Positions 6,684-14,507 of a stretch of 25,269 bases of DNA are shown here, one piece after another. Position 1 is the first letter of the stretch. Every line of letters starts with the position of its first letter. The stretch lies in contig CAKPKI010000010.1 of the NCBI GenBank assembly GCA_934167135.1, forward strand, positions 1-25,269, written 5' to 3'. The notes beneath the pieces are model-generated. The model made no database searches and was not told the DNA's origin. It saw only the letters and a list, made by a program, of their open reading frames with translations. The position numbers and the translations under genes were made by a program. The stretch is from an uncultured Clostridia bacterium. GTDB lineage: Bacteria > Bacillota > Clostridia > TANB77 > CAG-508.

Positions 6684-8324
6684 GTGAAAAATATATTACG
6701 TAAATATAGAAAATCTAATGTAAAAAACAGATTTAGGAAATATGTAATATTCATTTTTACTCTTATAATGACAACATTTGCATGGTTTGCATACTCAAAA
6801 ATACTAAATACACATTTAGATATACATGTAGCAGCATGGGATATGGAATACTATATAGGAAACGAAAAAAAAGAAAATCCAATAGGTATTGAATTTACAA
6901 CACTATACCCACAAATGGAAGAGCAAACAGTAACAGTAGACATATTAAACAATGGAGAAGCGTTGGTAGATTTAAGCTATAACATACAAGCAATATCAAT
7001 TGCAGGAGTTTCATACGAATTAGTACAAGAAGGAAATCAACCAACAACAAAGAACTATATTAATATAGAAAAGCCTGTTTTAGAAGAAAAACAAGATACA
7101 GAAGAAATAATCTCAAAAGGAAAAATTATAAATGATACAACAAAATTTCCATTCACATTGGAAATTGAACATTCAGCACAAGTAAAATCAAAAGAAAAAG
7201 CATATTTAAAAGTCACAGCAAATTGGACTGGAGATAATGATGACTTAGATTCAGAATGGGGATATATAGTAGGAAAATACTTTATGGACAATCCAAATGT
7301 TACTTCAGCAATGAGTATTACATTAAGTATTGACTCATATCAAGCAAATGAAGAAATAATAGGAGGAACAGTAACAGAAGAAGGAACATATTTACCAACA
7401 GGATTTAGCAAGGTAGAAGGAACAACATTAGAAAATGGTTTAACTATACAAGACAGCAGTGGAAATCAATATGTATGGATAGAAGTACCTAAAACTGAAG
7501 CGGTTTATCCAACTGCTGGATTAAAAATAGAAACATTTACAGATGAAGAATATCAACTAATAGAAAACGATTTACACACATATACAAACACATATAGAAA
7601 TGGAATAAACTATAAAGATGAATATTATTCAGATGAAGCAACGGGATTAAGCAGAGAGCAATATACAGAACTAAAACATAAAATGTTAAAAAGCATATAT
7701 ACAAATGGAGGATTTTATATAGGAAAATATGAAACAGGAATTGAAGGAGATGTACCAAGAGTATCTGTTTCAACAGTAGAACCAACAAAAGAAATTCCTG
7801 TAATAAAACCAAATGTATATCCATACAACTATGTTACATGTAAACAAGCTCAAACATTAGCAAAAGGAATGCAATCAGGAAGTTATACAACAAGTTTAAT
7901 GTTTGGTGTACAATGGGATTTAGTATTAAAATATTTAGAAACTAAAGGAGCTAAATTATCTACACTAAAAGTTGATAGTACAAATTGGGGAAATTACAAT
8001 AATAACTTATGGGATATAACAAATACTAATTCAAAATATACAACAGATGATAACAACTGGAAAATAGGACCATACGGAACCAAAGCGTCAGCTTTAAATA
8101 TATTGTTATCAACAGGCGCTAGTGAATCATTTAGTAAACAAGGAATATATGATTTAGCAGGAAATTTAGGGGAATGGACACTGGAATATTCTTCTGATAG
8201 TAATAATCCTTGCAGTTTCAGAGGTGGAAGTTGTATTTCTAGTGGTAAAGAATATCCAACAAGTGCACATAGAAATTATAATAATATTGGATACAGTATT
8301 GGATTTAGAGTTGCACTTTACTAA
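6684..8324 (+). CDS. Membrane-anchored protein with C-terminal FGE-sulfatase (C-type-lectin-like) domain
   Basis: A 546-residue protein with three parts. Residues ~1-41 are a basic head and one hydrophobic segment (FIFTLIMTTFAWFAYSKIL), like the signal/anchor of SipW-dependent, TasA-like surface proteins. Residues ~45-240 are beta-rich and may form an Ig-like or TasA-like stalk. From about residue 255 a domain of the formylglycine-generating-enzyme (SUMF1/FGE-sulfatase) fold follows: YVWIEVP, GGFYIGKYE, DLAGNLGEWT (492-499), FRGGS (512-516) and the terminal GFRVALY. This fold serves both in enzymes and as a binding scaffold. I cannot place the paired catalytic cysteines of true FGE, so a binding role seems more likely. 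The GTG start follows AAGAAGGGAGAAA. The protein is probably outside the membrane. uvrA follows within 37 bases. Confidence 0.75.
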   Translation: MKNILRKYRKSNVKNRFRKYVIFIFTLIMTTFAWFAYSKILNTHLDIHVAAWDMEYYIGNEKKENPIGIEFTTLYPQMEEQTVTVDILNNGEALVDLSYNIQAISIAGVSYELVQEGNQPTTKNYINIEKPVLEEKQDTEEIISKGKIINDTTKFPFTLEIEHSAQVKSKEKAYLKVTANWTGDNDDLDSEWGYIVGKYFMDNPNVTSAMSITLSIDSYQANEEIIGGTVTEEGTYLPTGFSKVEGTTLENGLTIQDSSGNQYVWIEVPKTEAVYPTAGLKIETFTDEEYQLIENDLHTYTNTYRNGINYKDEYYSDEATGLSREQYTELKHKMLKSIYTNGGFYIGKYETGIEGDVPRVSVSTVEPTKEIPVIKPNVYPYNYVTCKQAQTLAKGMQSGSYTTSLMFGVQWDLVLKYLETKGAKLSTLKVDSTNWGNYNNNLWDITNTNSKYTTDDNNWKIGPYGTKASALNILLSTGASESFSKQGIYDLAGNLGEWTLEYSSDSNNPCSFRGGSCISSGKEYPTSAHRNYNNIGYSIGFRVALY

Positions 8325-8360
8325 TGACAGTATAAAATTTTGCTAAAAGGGGGAACAAGC

Positions 8361-11189
8361 ATGAATGACAAAATAATTATAAAAGGAGCAAAAGAGCACA
8401 ATTTAAAGAATATAAATTTAGAAATCCCAAGAGACAAGCTAGTAGTAATAACAGGACTTTCAGGTTCAGGAAAGTCCTCACTAGCATTTGATACACTATA
8501 TGCAGAAGGACAAAGAAGATATGTAGAAAGTTTATCTTCATATGCAAGACAATTTTTAGGATTAATGGAAAAACCAGATGTAGAATCAATAGAAGGACTA
8601 TCACCAGCAATCTCGATCGACCAAAAAACAACATCAAAAAATCCACGTTCTACAGTAGGAACAGTTACAGAGATTTATGATTATATACGTCTTTTATATG
8701 CAAGAGTTGGAGTACCATATTGTCCTAACTGTGGAAAAAAAATCGAAAAGCAATCAATAGACCAAATTGTAGATAATGTAATGAAATTAAAAGAAGATAC
8801 TAGAATTCAAATTCTAGCACCAGTTGTAAGAAGTAGAAAAGGAGAATACACAAAGCTATTTGAAGATTTACAAAAAGAAGGGTTTGCAAGAGTAAGAGTA
8901 GATGGAGAAATTTATGATTTAGCAGATATGGAAGATATTAAACTAGACAAAAAGAAAAAACACGAAATAGAAATAGTTGTTGATAGATTAATCATAAAAC
9001 CAGATATTATTGCAAGACTTACAGAATCAATAGAAGTAGCATTAAAACATGCAGAAAACTTAGTTCTAATTGATGTTGTAGGAGATAAAACAATTTTATA
9101 CAGTTGTAATTATGCATGTTCAGATTGTGGATTTAGTTTTCCAGAATTAACACCAAGAATGTTCTCATTTAATAATCCATATGGAGCATGTCCAAAATGT
9201 TCAGGTATAGGCTATTTGATGAAAATGGATGAAGACCTAATAATTCCAGATAAAAATAAAACATTATATGATGGTGTAAAAGCATTTGGTTCAAGCACAA
9301 TGAAAAAAGGCGACACAATGGCTAAAATGTATTTTGAAAGCATTGGAAAACATTATGGTATTGATATAAAAAACAAAAAAATAAAAGATTTACCAAAAGA
9401 TTTTATAGATAAAATTCTTTATGGAACAGGAAATGAAGAAATAGATTTTGAATATTCATCATATGCTGGAACGAGAAAATTTACAGCACCATTTGAAGGT
9501 GTAATACCAACATTAGAAAGACGCCATAATGAAACAAAATCTCAAGGAATGAGAGATTTTTACGAAATGTATATGAGTAATATGCACTGTGATGAATGTA
9601 ATGGAGCAAGATTGAAAAAAGAAATTTTATGTATTAAAATTGGAGACAAAAACATAAATGAATTAACTGATATGTCAATTAAGCAAATTCAACAATTTTT
9701 GAGAAATCTAGAATTAACTAATTCTCAAAAAATAATTGCAGAAATGATTTTAAAAGAAGTAGATTCAAGGCTTCAATTTTTAATAGATGTAGGACTAGAG
9801 TATTTAACATTATCAAGAAGTGCTGGAACACTATCCGGAGGAGAAGCACAACGTATTCGTTTAGCAACTCAAATTGGTTCAGGGCTAACAGGAGTTTTAT
9901 ATATTTTGGACGAGCCAAGTATTGGACTTCATCAAAGAGATAATGACAAGTTAATTGCAACTTTGAAAAAACTAAGAGATTTGGGAAATACACTTATAGT
10001 TGTAGAACATGATGAAGATACAATGTATTCAGCAGACCAGATTATAGATATTGGTCCAGGAGCTGGTGTACATGGTGGAAATGTTATGGCACAGGGAACT
10101 GCAGAAGAAATTAAGCAAGTAAAAGGTTCAATTACAGGAGACTATTTAAGTGGTAGAAAACAAATTCATGTACCAGAAAAAAGAAGAAAAGGAAATAAAA
10201 AGTGCATTGAAGTTGTTGGAGCAACAGAAAATAATCTAAAAAATATAAGTGTGAAATTTCCATTAGGAGTATTTACATGTGTTACAGGTGTATCTGGTTC
10301 AGGAAAAAGTACATTGGTAAATGAGGTTTTATATAAAAACATAGCTCAACAATTAAATGGTGCAAGCGAAAAACCAGGAAGATGTAAACAAATAAAAGGT
10401 TTAAGCAACATAGATAAAATTATTAATATTGACCAATCTCCAATAGGTAGAACACCGCGTTCAAACCCAGCAACATATACAGGTGCGTTTGATTTAATAA
10501 GAGATATATTTGCAGAAACAAATGAAGCTAAAATGCGTGGATATGCAAAAGGAAGATTTAGTTTTAATGTTTCAGGTGGAAGATGTGAAAGTTGTAATGG
10601 AGATGGTGTTCATAAAATTGAAATGCATTTCTTGCCAGATGTATATGTACCTTGCGAGATATGTAAGGGAAAAAGATATAATATAGAAACTTTAGAGGTA
10701 AAATATAAAGGAAAAAACATTGCAGATGTACTTGATATGACAGTTGAAGAAGCATTGGAATTTTTTGAAAATATTCCGAAAATAAAAAATAAAATTCAAA
10801 CTTTACATGATGTTGGGCTTGGATATATTAAATTAGGACAGCCGTCAACAACATTATCAGGAGGAGAAGCACAACGTGTAAAACTTGCAACAGAATTGTC
10901 AAAACGAGCAACAGGAAAAACTTTGTATATTTTGGATGAACCTACAACTGGTTTACATATTGCGGATGTACACAGATTAGTTGATATTTTACAAAGACTT
11001 GTAGATACGGGAAATTCAATTGTGGTTATTGAGCATAATTTGGATTTAATAAAAACAGCAGACCATATTATAGATTTGGGACCAGAAGGTGGAGATTTTG
11101 GTGGAGAAGTTATTGCTATAGGTACTCCTGAACAGATTTGTAAGAATGAAAGAAGCTATACTGGCAAGTTTTTGAAAAAATATTTATAA
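8361..11189 (+). CDS. uvrA: UvrABC excinuclease subunit A
   Basis: The 942-residue DNA damage recognition ATPase of nucleotide excision repair, which loads UvrB at lesions. There are two ABC ATPase halves: Walker A GLSGSGKSS at residues 32-40 and GVSGSGKST at about 643. The signature sequences TLSGGEAQRIRLA and TLSGGEAQRVKLA are each followed by a Walker B YILDEP. Zinc-binding pairs are visible as CPNCGKK, CSDCG...CPKCSG, CDECNG and CESCNGDG...CEICKG. Length and order are normal. The ATG at 8361 follows AAAAGGGGGAA; an in-frame TTG at 8340 lies upstream of that site and is rejected. No promoter is visible in the 36-base gap, so it is probably read from the upstream gene's promoter. uvrB and uvrC are not in the window. 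Confidence 0.97.
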   Translation: MNDKIIIKGAKEHNLKNINLEIPRDKLVVITGLSGSGKSSLAFDTLYAEGQRRYVESLSSYARQFLGLMEKPDVESIEGLSPAISIDQKTTSKNPRSTVGTVTEIYDYIRLLYARVGVPYCPNCGKKIEKQSIDQIVDNVMKLKEDTRIQILAPVVRSRKGEYTKLFEDLQKEGFARVRVDGEIYDLADMEDIKLDKKKKHEIEIVVDRLIIKPDIIARLTESIEVALKHAENLVLIDVVGDKTILYSCNYACSDCGFSFPELTPRMFSFNNPYGACPKCSGIGYLMKMDEDLIIPDKNKTLYDGVKAFGSSTMKKGDTMAKMYFESIGKHYGIDIKNKKIKDLPKDFIDKILYGTGNEEIDFEYSSYAGTRKFTAPFEGVIPTLERRHNETKSQGMRDFYEMYMSNMHCDECNGARLKKEILCIKIGDKNINELTDMSIKQIQQFLRNLELTNSQKIIAEMILKEVDSRLQFLIDVGLEYLTLSRSAGTLSGGEAQRIRLATQIGSGLTGVLYILDEPSIGLHQRDNDKLIATLKKLRDLGNTLIVVEHDEDTMYSADQIIDIGPGAGVHGGNVMAQGTAEEIKQVKGSITGDYLSGRKQIHVPEKRRKGNKKCIEVVGATENNLKNISVKFPLGVFTCVTGVSGSGKSTLVNEVLYKNIAQQLNGASEKPGRCKQIKGLSNIDKIINIDQSPIGRTPRSNPATYTGAFDLIRDIFAETNEAKMRGYAKGRFSFNVSGGRCESCNGDGVHKIEMHFLPDVYVPCEICKGKRYNIETLEVKYKGKNIADVLDMTVEEALEFFENIPKIKNKIQTLHDVGLGYIKLGQPSTTLSGGEAQRVKLATELSKRATGKTLYILDEPTTGLHIADVHRLVDILQRLVDTGNSIVVIEHNLDLIKTADHIIDLGPEGGDFGGEVIAIGTPEQICKNERSYTGKFLKKYL

Positions 11190-11204
11190 AATTTTACATA
11201 ATAC

Positions 11205-11233
11205 TTGACAAAAACTGGAAAAGCATATATAAT
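11205..11233 (+). promoter_or_regulatory. Perfect-consensus SigA promoter
   Basis: TTGACA (11205-11210), a 17-base spacer and TATAAT (11228-11233): an exact match to consensus boxes with optimal spacing. It drives the 116-residue orphan gene at 11292. Confidence 0.85.
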
Positions 11234-11291
11234 ATTAATGTAAACCGTAGAAATATAAAAATCAGCATGCCAAATGGCAGGAGGTAGAAGT

Positions 11292-11642
11292 ATGTATGTA
11301 AGAAATGGTAAAATTGTAATGACAAAAGAGGAAAATGATTTAACCTTGAGACGGAGAGGGGAAGATATTCTGAAGACAAGATATAACTTGTCATTAAATG
11401 ATTTACCAGAGGTACTTGATAAACTGGGATTTTCAGAAGAGGAATATCTCATCCAGTATTTGGATGAAGATTATAGAAGATTGGCTTTTTCGATAGAAGA
11501 GACATCTGGAGATGGAGAAAAAGCAACAGTGGAATTCTGGAGATGCAGTTTTAATCATAGATATCCATTTATACAGGTAAAAAATAATGGCGAGGAAAAA
11601 ATTTTTACAGTACAGAGAAAGATAAGTGTAAATCAACTGTAA
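11292..11642 (+). CDS. Hypothetical protein, 116 residues
   Basis: An acidic/basic mixed soluble protein that I do not recognise. It has a charged helical first half (EENDLTLRRRGEDILKTRY, then SLNDLPEVLDKLGFSEEEYL) and a beta-rich second half (ATVEFWRCSF, YPFIQVKNNGEEKIFTVQRK). No membrane segment or known motif is seen. ATG 11292 lies 7 bases after AGGAGG, so the longer in-frame start at 11274 is rejected. It has its own perfect-consensus promoter and a downstream hairpin, so it is a monocistronic, probably well expressed unit. Three of its four Gln codons are CAG, unlike the CAA-rich neighbours, which hints at recent acquisition. Confidence 0.7.
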   Translation: MYVRNGKIVMTKEENDLTLRRRGEDILKTRYNLSLNDLPEVLDKLGFSEEEYLIQYLDEDYRRLAFSIEETSGDGEKATVEFWRCSFNHRYPFIQVKNNGEEKIFTVQRKISVNQL

Positions 11643-11663
11643 CAATTAACTTAATAAAAACAA

Positions 11664-11694
11664 AAAAAAGGGGGGATACAATGTATCCCCTTTA
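11664..11694 (+). terminator. Hairpin terminator of the 116-residue orphan gene
   Basis: GGGGATAC (11672-11679)-AAT-GTATCCCC (11683-11690), flanked by a long A-run on the left and TTT on the right. The stem is G/C-strong but the T-run is short. Confidence 0.65.
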
Positions 11695-11726
11695 AATTAG
11701 CTCAAATTTAAAAATTAAAATTATGT

Positions 11727-11761
11727 TTGACACTTATATGATGAGGGTGGTATAATACCAC
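11727..11761 (+). promoter_or_regulatory. SigA promoter overlapped by a 15-base palindrome (candidate operator)
   Basis: TTGACA (11727-11732), an 18-base spacer and TATAAT (11751-11756). A perfect palindrome, GTGGTAT-A-ATACCAC (11747-11761), is centred on the -10 box, the classic place for a repressor site. The gene served is the coiled-coil protein at 11796. Confidence 0.7.
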
Positions 11762-11780
11762 TGTAACTTAAAAGTGTGTA

Positions 11781-11795
11781 AATAGGAGGCCTATT
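11781..11795 (+). promoter_or_regulatory. Hairpin that folds over the ribosome binding site
   Basis: AATAGG (11781-11786)-AGG-CCTATT (11790-11795) forms a 6-bp stem with a 3-base loop ending directly at the ATG at 11796. The Shine-Dalgarno AGGAGG (11784-11789) is half in the stem and half in the loop, so the hairpin could limit translation. Confidence 0.5.
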
Positions 11796-12467
11796 ATGTC
11801 AATCAAAGAAGAAGTGGAAAATTTACGGGAGAAACAAAGACAACTAGAAGCTGAAATAAAAAAGGAGGAGTTAAAAAGAAACAGTGAAATTAGAAGTAAG
11901 GAGAAAATTGAAGAGAAATTAAACGAACTAAAAGATAAGAAATCAAAGCTTGCGAAAAAAATTTATGAGGAATATTCTCGGGATAATGAGGAATATAAAT
12001 GGAAAATAAAAAAAATTGAAAAAAAAATAGAAAAGTTTAGAAATGAATACTTACCAATTAAAAGTAGAATTGATAAACTTAATTCTGACAAATCGTTCTA
12101 TATTAATGAGCAAGTTAGTTATTTGATTTCTGAATTAATGAGTTATGTTGAAAAAAATGAAATGAAATTAGGCAAAAATATAAGCACCCATTTTTCAATT
12201 ACTCCTTGCAGAGCTGTTGATTACAAAAATTGTTATGTACTAAATGGATATTTTGAAATAAAACAAAATAAGGAAATAATAGTAAAAACAAAAGACTATT
12301 ATTTTGAAAACAAAACCTGGTGGATGTTGGATGATAAAGGAAAGAAGTACATAACTGATTTTATAAAATCTTTCGTTGAAAGTTTAAAAAAGGATTTTTA
12401 TTCAGAAAATTTCAAAATAGTTGTTGTAAACGAATACTTAGGTGAATTTGTAATTGAATTAAATTAA
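11796..12467 (+). CDS. Coiled-coil protein of unknown function
   Basis: A 223-residue protein. Residues 1 to ~110 are Lys/Glu-rich with heptad spacing (EEVENLREKQRQLEAEIKK, then KIEEKLNELKDKKSKLAKK), predicting a long coiled coil. The C-terminal ~110 residues look like a compact alpha/beta domain (THFSITPCRAVDY, YFEIKQNKEIIVKTKDYYF, WWMLDD, VVVNEYLGEFVIEL). No membrane segment, nuclease or ATPase motif is seen. It is a monocistronic gene with a palindrome over its promoter, a hairpin over its ribosome binding site and its own terminator, so it appears tightly controlled. It lies immediately upstream of the radical SAM-NADAR operon but has a separate terminator. I do not recognise the family. 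Confidence 0.7.
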   Translation: MSIKEEVENLREKQRQLEAEIKKEELKRNSEIRSKEKIEEKLNELKDKKSKLAKKIYEEYSRDNEEYKWKIKKIEKKIEKFRNEYLPIKSRIDKLNSDKSFYINEQVSYLISELMSYVEKNEMKLGKNISTHFSITPCRAVDYKNCYVLNGYFEIKQNKEIIVKTKDYYFENKTWWMLDDKGKKYITDFIKSFVESLKKDFYSENFKIVVVNEYLGEFVIELN

Positions 12468-12498
12468 ATAAAGTATTTTGTTTACATTAATAGGTAAA

Positions 12499-12545
12499 AA
12501 AAATAGTGAATCAGAAAATAATTTTTCTAGTTCACTATTTTTCTT
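12499..12545 (+). terminator. Terminator of the coiled-coil gene
   Basis: AAAAATAGTGAA (12499-12510) pairs with TTCACTATTTTT (12531-12542). The interior contains a further AGAAAA/TTTTCT pairing. A T-rich 3' flank follows. Confidence 0.8.
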
Positions 12546-12623
12546 TAAGAAGTTTAAAATTAGAAAATAAAGAATAAAAAATTAATAGTTAATGGGTTAT
12601 TTAAAATTAATACAAAGAAAGAC

Positions 12624-12652
12624 TTGAAATTATTGTAAATATATGCTAAAAT
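12624..12652 (+). promoter_or_regulatory. SigA-type promoter of the kinase remnant-radical SAM-NADAR operon
   Basis: TTGAAA (12624-12629), a 17-base spacer and TAAAAT (12647-12652) with an upstream TGC (extended -10). The first start codon of the operon (12709) lies about 50 bases downstream. The rest of the 12546-12700 gap is plain A/T-rich sequence in which I see nothing else. Confidence 0.7.
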
Positions 12653-12708
12653 TATTTATGTAAATTTTATGAACATATATTTTAATTAAAATTTATGGAG
12701 GGATTGGT

Positions 12709-12859
12709 ATGTTTATTGTTATAACAGGTCTTGATTGATTATTTTCTTAGTTTGGAAAATAGTCCAACTATTGTTTTTAACAACGACAGTAAAGATGTTC
12801 ATAAAAGTGTTAAAGAGTTATTTGAAACAATTAAAGAAAGAGGCAGACATTATGAATAA
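12709..12859 (+). pseudogene. Remnant of a P-loop (deoxy)nucleoside/nucleotide kinase gene
   Basis: A strong ribosome binding site (GGAGGGATTGGT) is followed by ATG and the codons MFIVITGLD, then TGA. This is exactly how thymidylate-kinase-like P-loop proteins begin, just before the GLDGSGKT Walker A loop. In the +1 frame from 12737 an open stretch of 40 codons resumes (DYFLSLENSPTIVFNNDSKD, then VHKSVKELFETIKERGRHYE). It resembles the C-terminal end of such kinases and stops at 12857-12859. The middle of the gene, including the P-loop, is missing; the join is at GATTGATT. The stop overlaps the start codon of the radical SAM gene (ATG at 12852), as expected for the last codons of a once translationally coupled upstream gene. 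A short regulatory leader peptide is the alternative. Confidence 0.55.
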
Positions 12860-14507
12860 TAATAAGTATCTTTTAACAGATGAAGTGGAACTTTGTAAGC
12901 AGGATTATGATGAAAGAGAAAAGTTAATAAAGGAATTTAAAGAGATGCCTGAAGAATTTTTCTCAAAAATGAGACATTTTCAGCCACAGATTGGATGTTT
13001 AAACGCATGTGAAATCTGTAGTAAAACTGCTAATACAAGAGTTGAATTCTGGGAAGAACGGAGAATAAGAAACATTATTGCAGCTTTAAAGTATGCATCC
13101 CCTCAGGTCAAGGCAAATCATTCTCTGATAACATATGATAGATATGAACACAGAAATGGAGTAATTTTTCCCTATCTTGATAATGATATTGGAAATTATC
13201 CATATTTAGATTTATTTATCAGACTTGTATTCAAGGAATTAGGCGTAACAACAAGAATTTCGACTGTTAGTTATAGCAGATATAATGAAGAACTGAATAA
13301 TATGCATAAGAGAATTAATCTTCTCCATGAAAACGGACTTGGAGGTGTAAGAATCTCTTTTACACCTTATGAAATTGGATGGTGTAGTAAAAATGCCACA
13401 TATAGTCAGTTTGATTATATTCTTGATATGGCTAATTTATTAGAAATATATAAGCCATATTATGAGTTGTGTGGTGCAGGTAGTAGAAAGATGTGTGTGG
13501 AAATCAGATATAAGCCTTTGGTTGAAATAGAAAGAGTATTTGAAACTGAAGTCTTGAATCATAAAATTATTTGTGTAGGAAATTACTTATTTATTTCTAA
13601 GCAGTGTAATGTTGAAATGAGAGAAGCACATATTAAGGATCCATTCAATCATCAGATTGTTTTAACTGAGGAAGCAACAGAATTTTATAGTATTGAAATT
13701 TACGAATCATTTGAAACAGTTGAACAGCTTAAAAGAACATGCCATAAATTCATTATTGGAAGTTTACAGGATTATAACATTGCAAAGATTTATCTTATGA
13801 GCAACTATGATGGTGAATATTATGCAATTAGTCCGAGTATAACTGAAGATGGAAACTATGGTATGTGCATTTACCCAAGAACAGAAATTAGAAAAAATTC
13901 TGGTTATATGGTCTTGGAAAGATTTTTGGTAAATAGTATCATTGAATTTAAAAAGACTAAAGGATTGAAAAGTTTGGATAAATTTGAAGATGCTACTTGG
14001 GAAGATGTTTATAATGTGCTGAATATTTGTAGAAGAACTGCTAATAAGTACAAGTCAAATGGACAGCAGAATAAGTATGTTTATGTGACAGAGGAAATTT
14101 TGCCTATGGTAAATGCATATATTTCAGCTCTTCAAATTGCGAGATATCCAGCGAAAAATTTCTTTGATGTAGAATTTACTATTGATACAGGAATTATTTG
14201 CAATCTTGGAAGAGCAATTCATGAATTTAAAGGATTGACAACTAAAGAAAATGAGCCATTGACTCCAATTCATGAGAGAAATTATGGTATGTATAATAGT
14301 AAAATGAAAGAAGAAGGAGTAGCTTGGAGACTTAGTTGTGACTATGGAAATAGCATTGTTATTGAAAAACTGAATATGTATGATACAGCAAGTGTTAGAG
14401 GACAGGTTGCTGAAAGAAAAATTATTCAGTTAAATAACTTAGATGAAATTTACACATCAAGGGATTTGAAAACAATGTATCTTGTACCAGGAGAAAGATT
14501 GAAATGA
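12852..14507 (+). CDS. Radical SAM protein of unrecognised family
   Basis: A 551-residue protein with a canonical CX3CX2C cluster motif (GCLNACEIC, Cys49, Cys53, Cys56), which holds the [4Fe-4S] cluster that cleaves S-adenosylmethionine in radical SAM enzymes. The following region has TIM-barrel-like features: IFPYLDNDIGNYPYLDLF, TTRISTVSY and GVRISFTPYEIGW. The C-terminal ~300 residues match nothing I recognise and include further cysteines. There is no membrane segment. The start ATG at 12852 overlaps the stop of the kinase remnant, and its stop overlaps the start of the NADAR gene (ATGA), so the genes are translationally coupled. By my count 13 of its 14 Gln codons are CAG, opposite to neighbours such as uvrA (about 4 of 29), which suggests foreign origin. 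The substrate is unknown; a nucleoside or nucleotide is my inference from the neighbours. Confidence 0.8.
   Translation: MNNNKYLLTDEVELCKQDYDEREKLIKEFKEMPEEFFSKMRHFQPQIGCLNACEICSKTANTRVEFWEERRIRNIIAALKYASPQVKANHSLITYDRYEHRNGVIFPYLDNDIGNYPYLDLFIRLVFKELGVTTRISTVSYSRYNEELNNMHKRINLLHENGLGGVRISFTPYEIGWCSKNATYSQFDYILDMANLLEIYKPYYELCGAGSRKMCVEIRYKPLVEIERVFETEVLNHKIICVGNYLFISKQCNVEMREAHIKDPFNHQIVLTEEATEFYSIEIYESFETVEQLKRTCHKFIIGSLQDYNIAKIYLMSNYDGEYYAISPSITEDGNYGMCIYPRTEIRKNSGYMVLERFLVNSIIEFKKTKGLKSLDKFEDATWEDVYNVLNICRRTANKYKSNGQQNKYVYVTEEILPMVNAYISALQIARYPAKNFFDVEFTIDTGIICNLGRAIHEFKGLTTKENEPLTPIHERNYGMYNSKMKEEGVAWRLSCDYGNSIVIEKLNMYDTASVRGQVAERKIIQLNNLDEIYTSRDLKTMYLVPGERLK

Noticed and set aside
12735..12851. 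N-terminal extension of the radical SAM protein back to 12735
   Set aside because: The extra residues come from a different frame of the kinase remnant, and the ATG at 12852 has the ribosome binding site AAGAGG and gives the natural overlap with the upstream stop.
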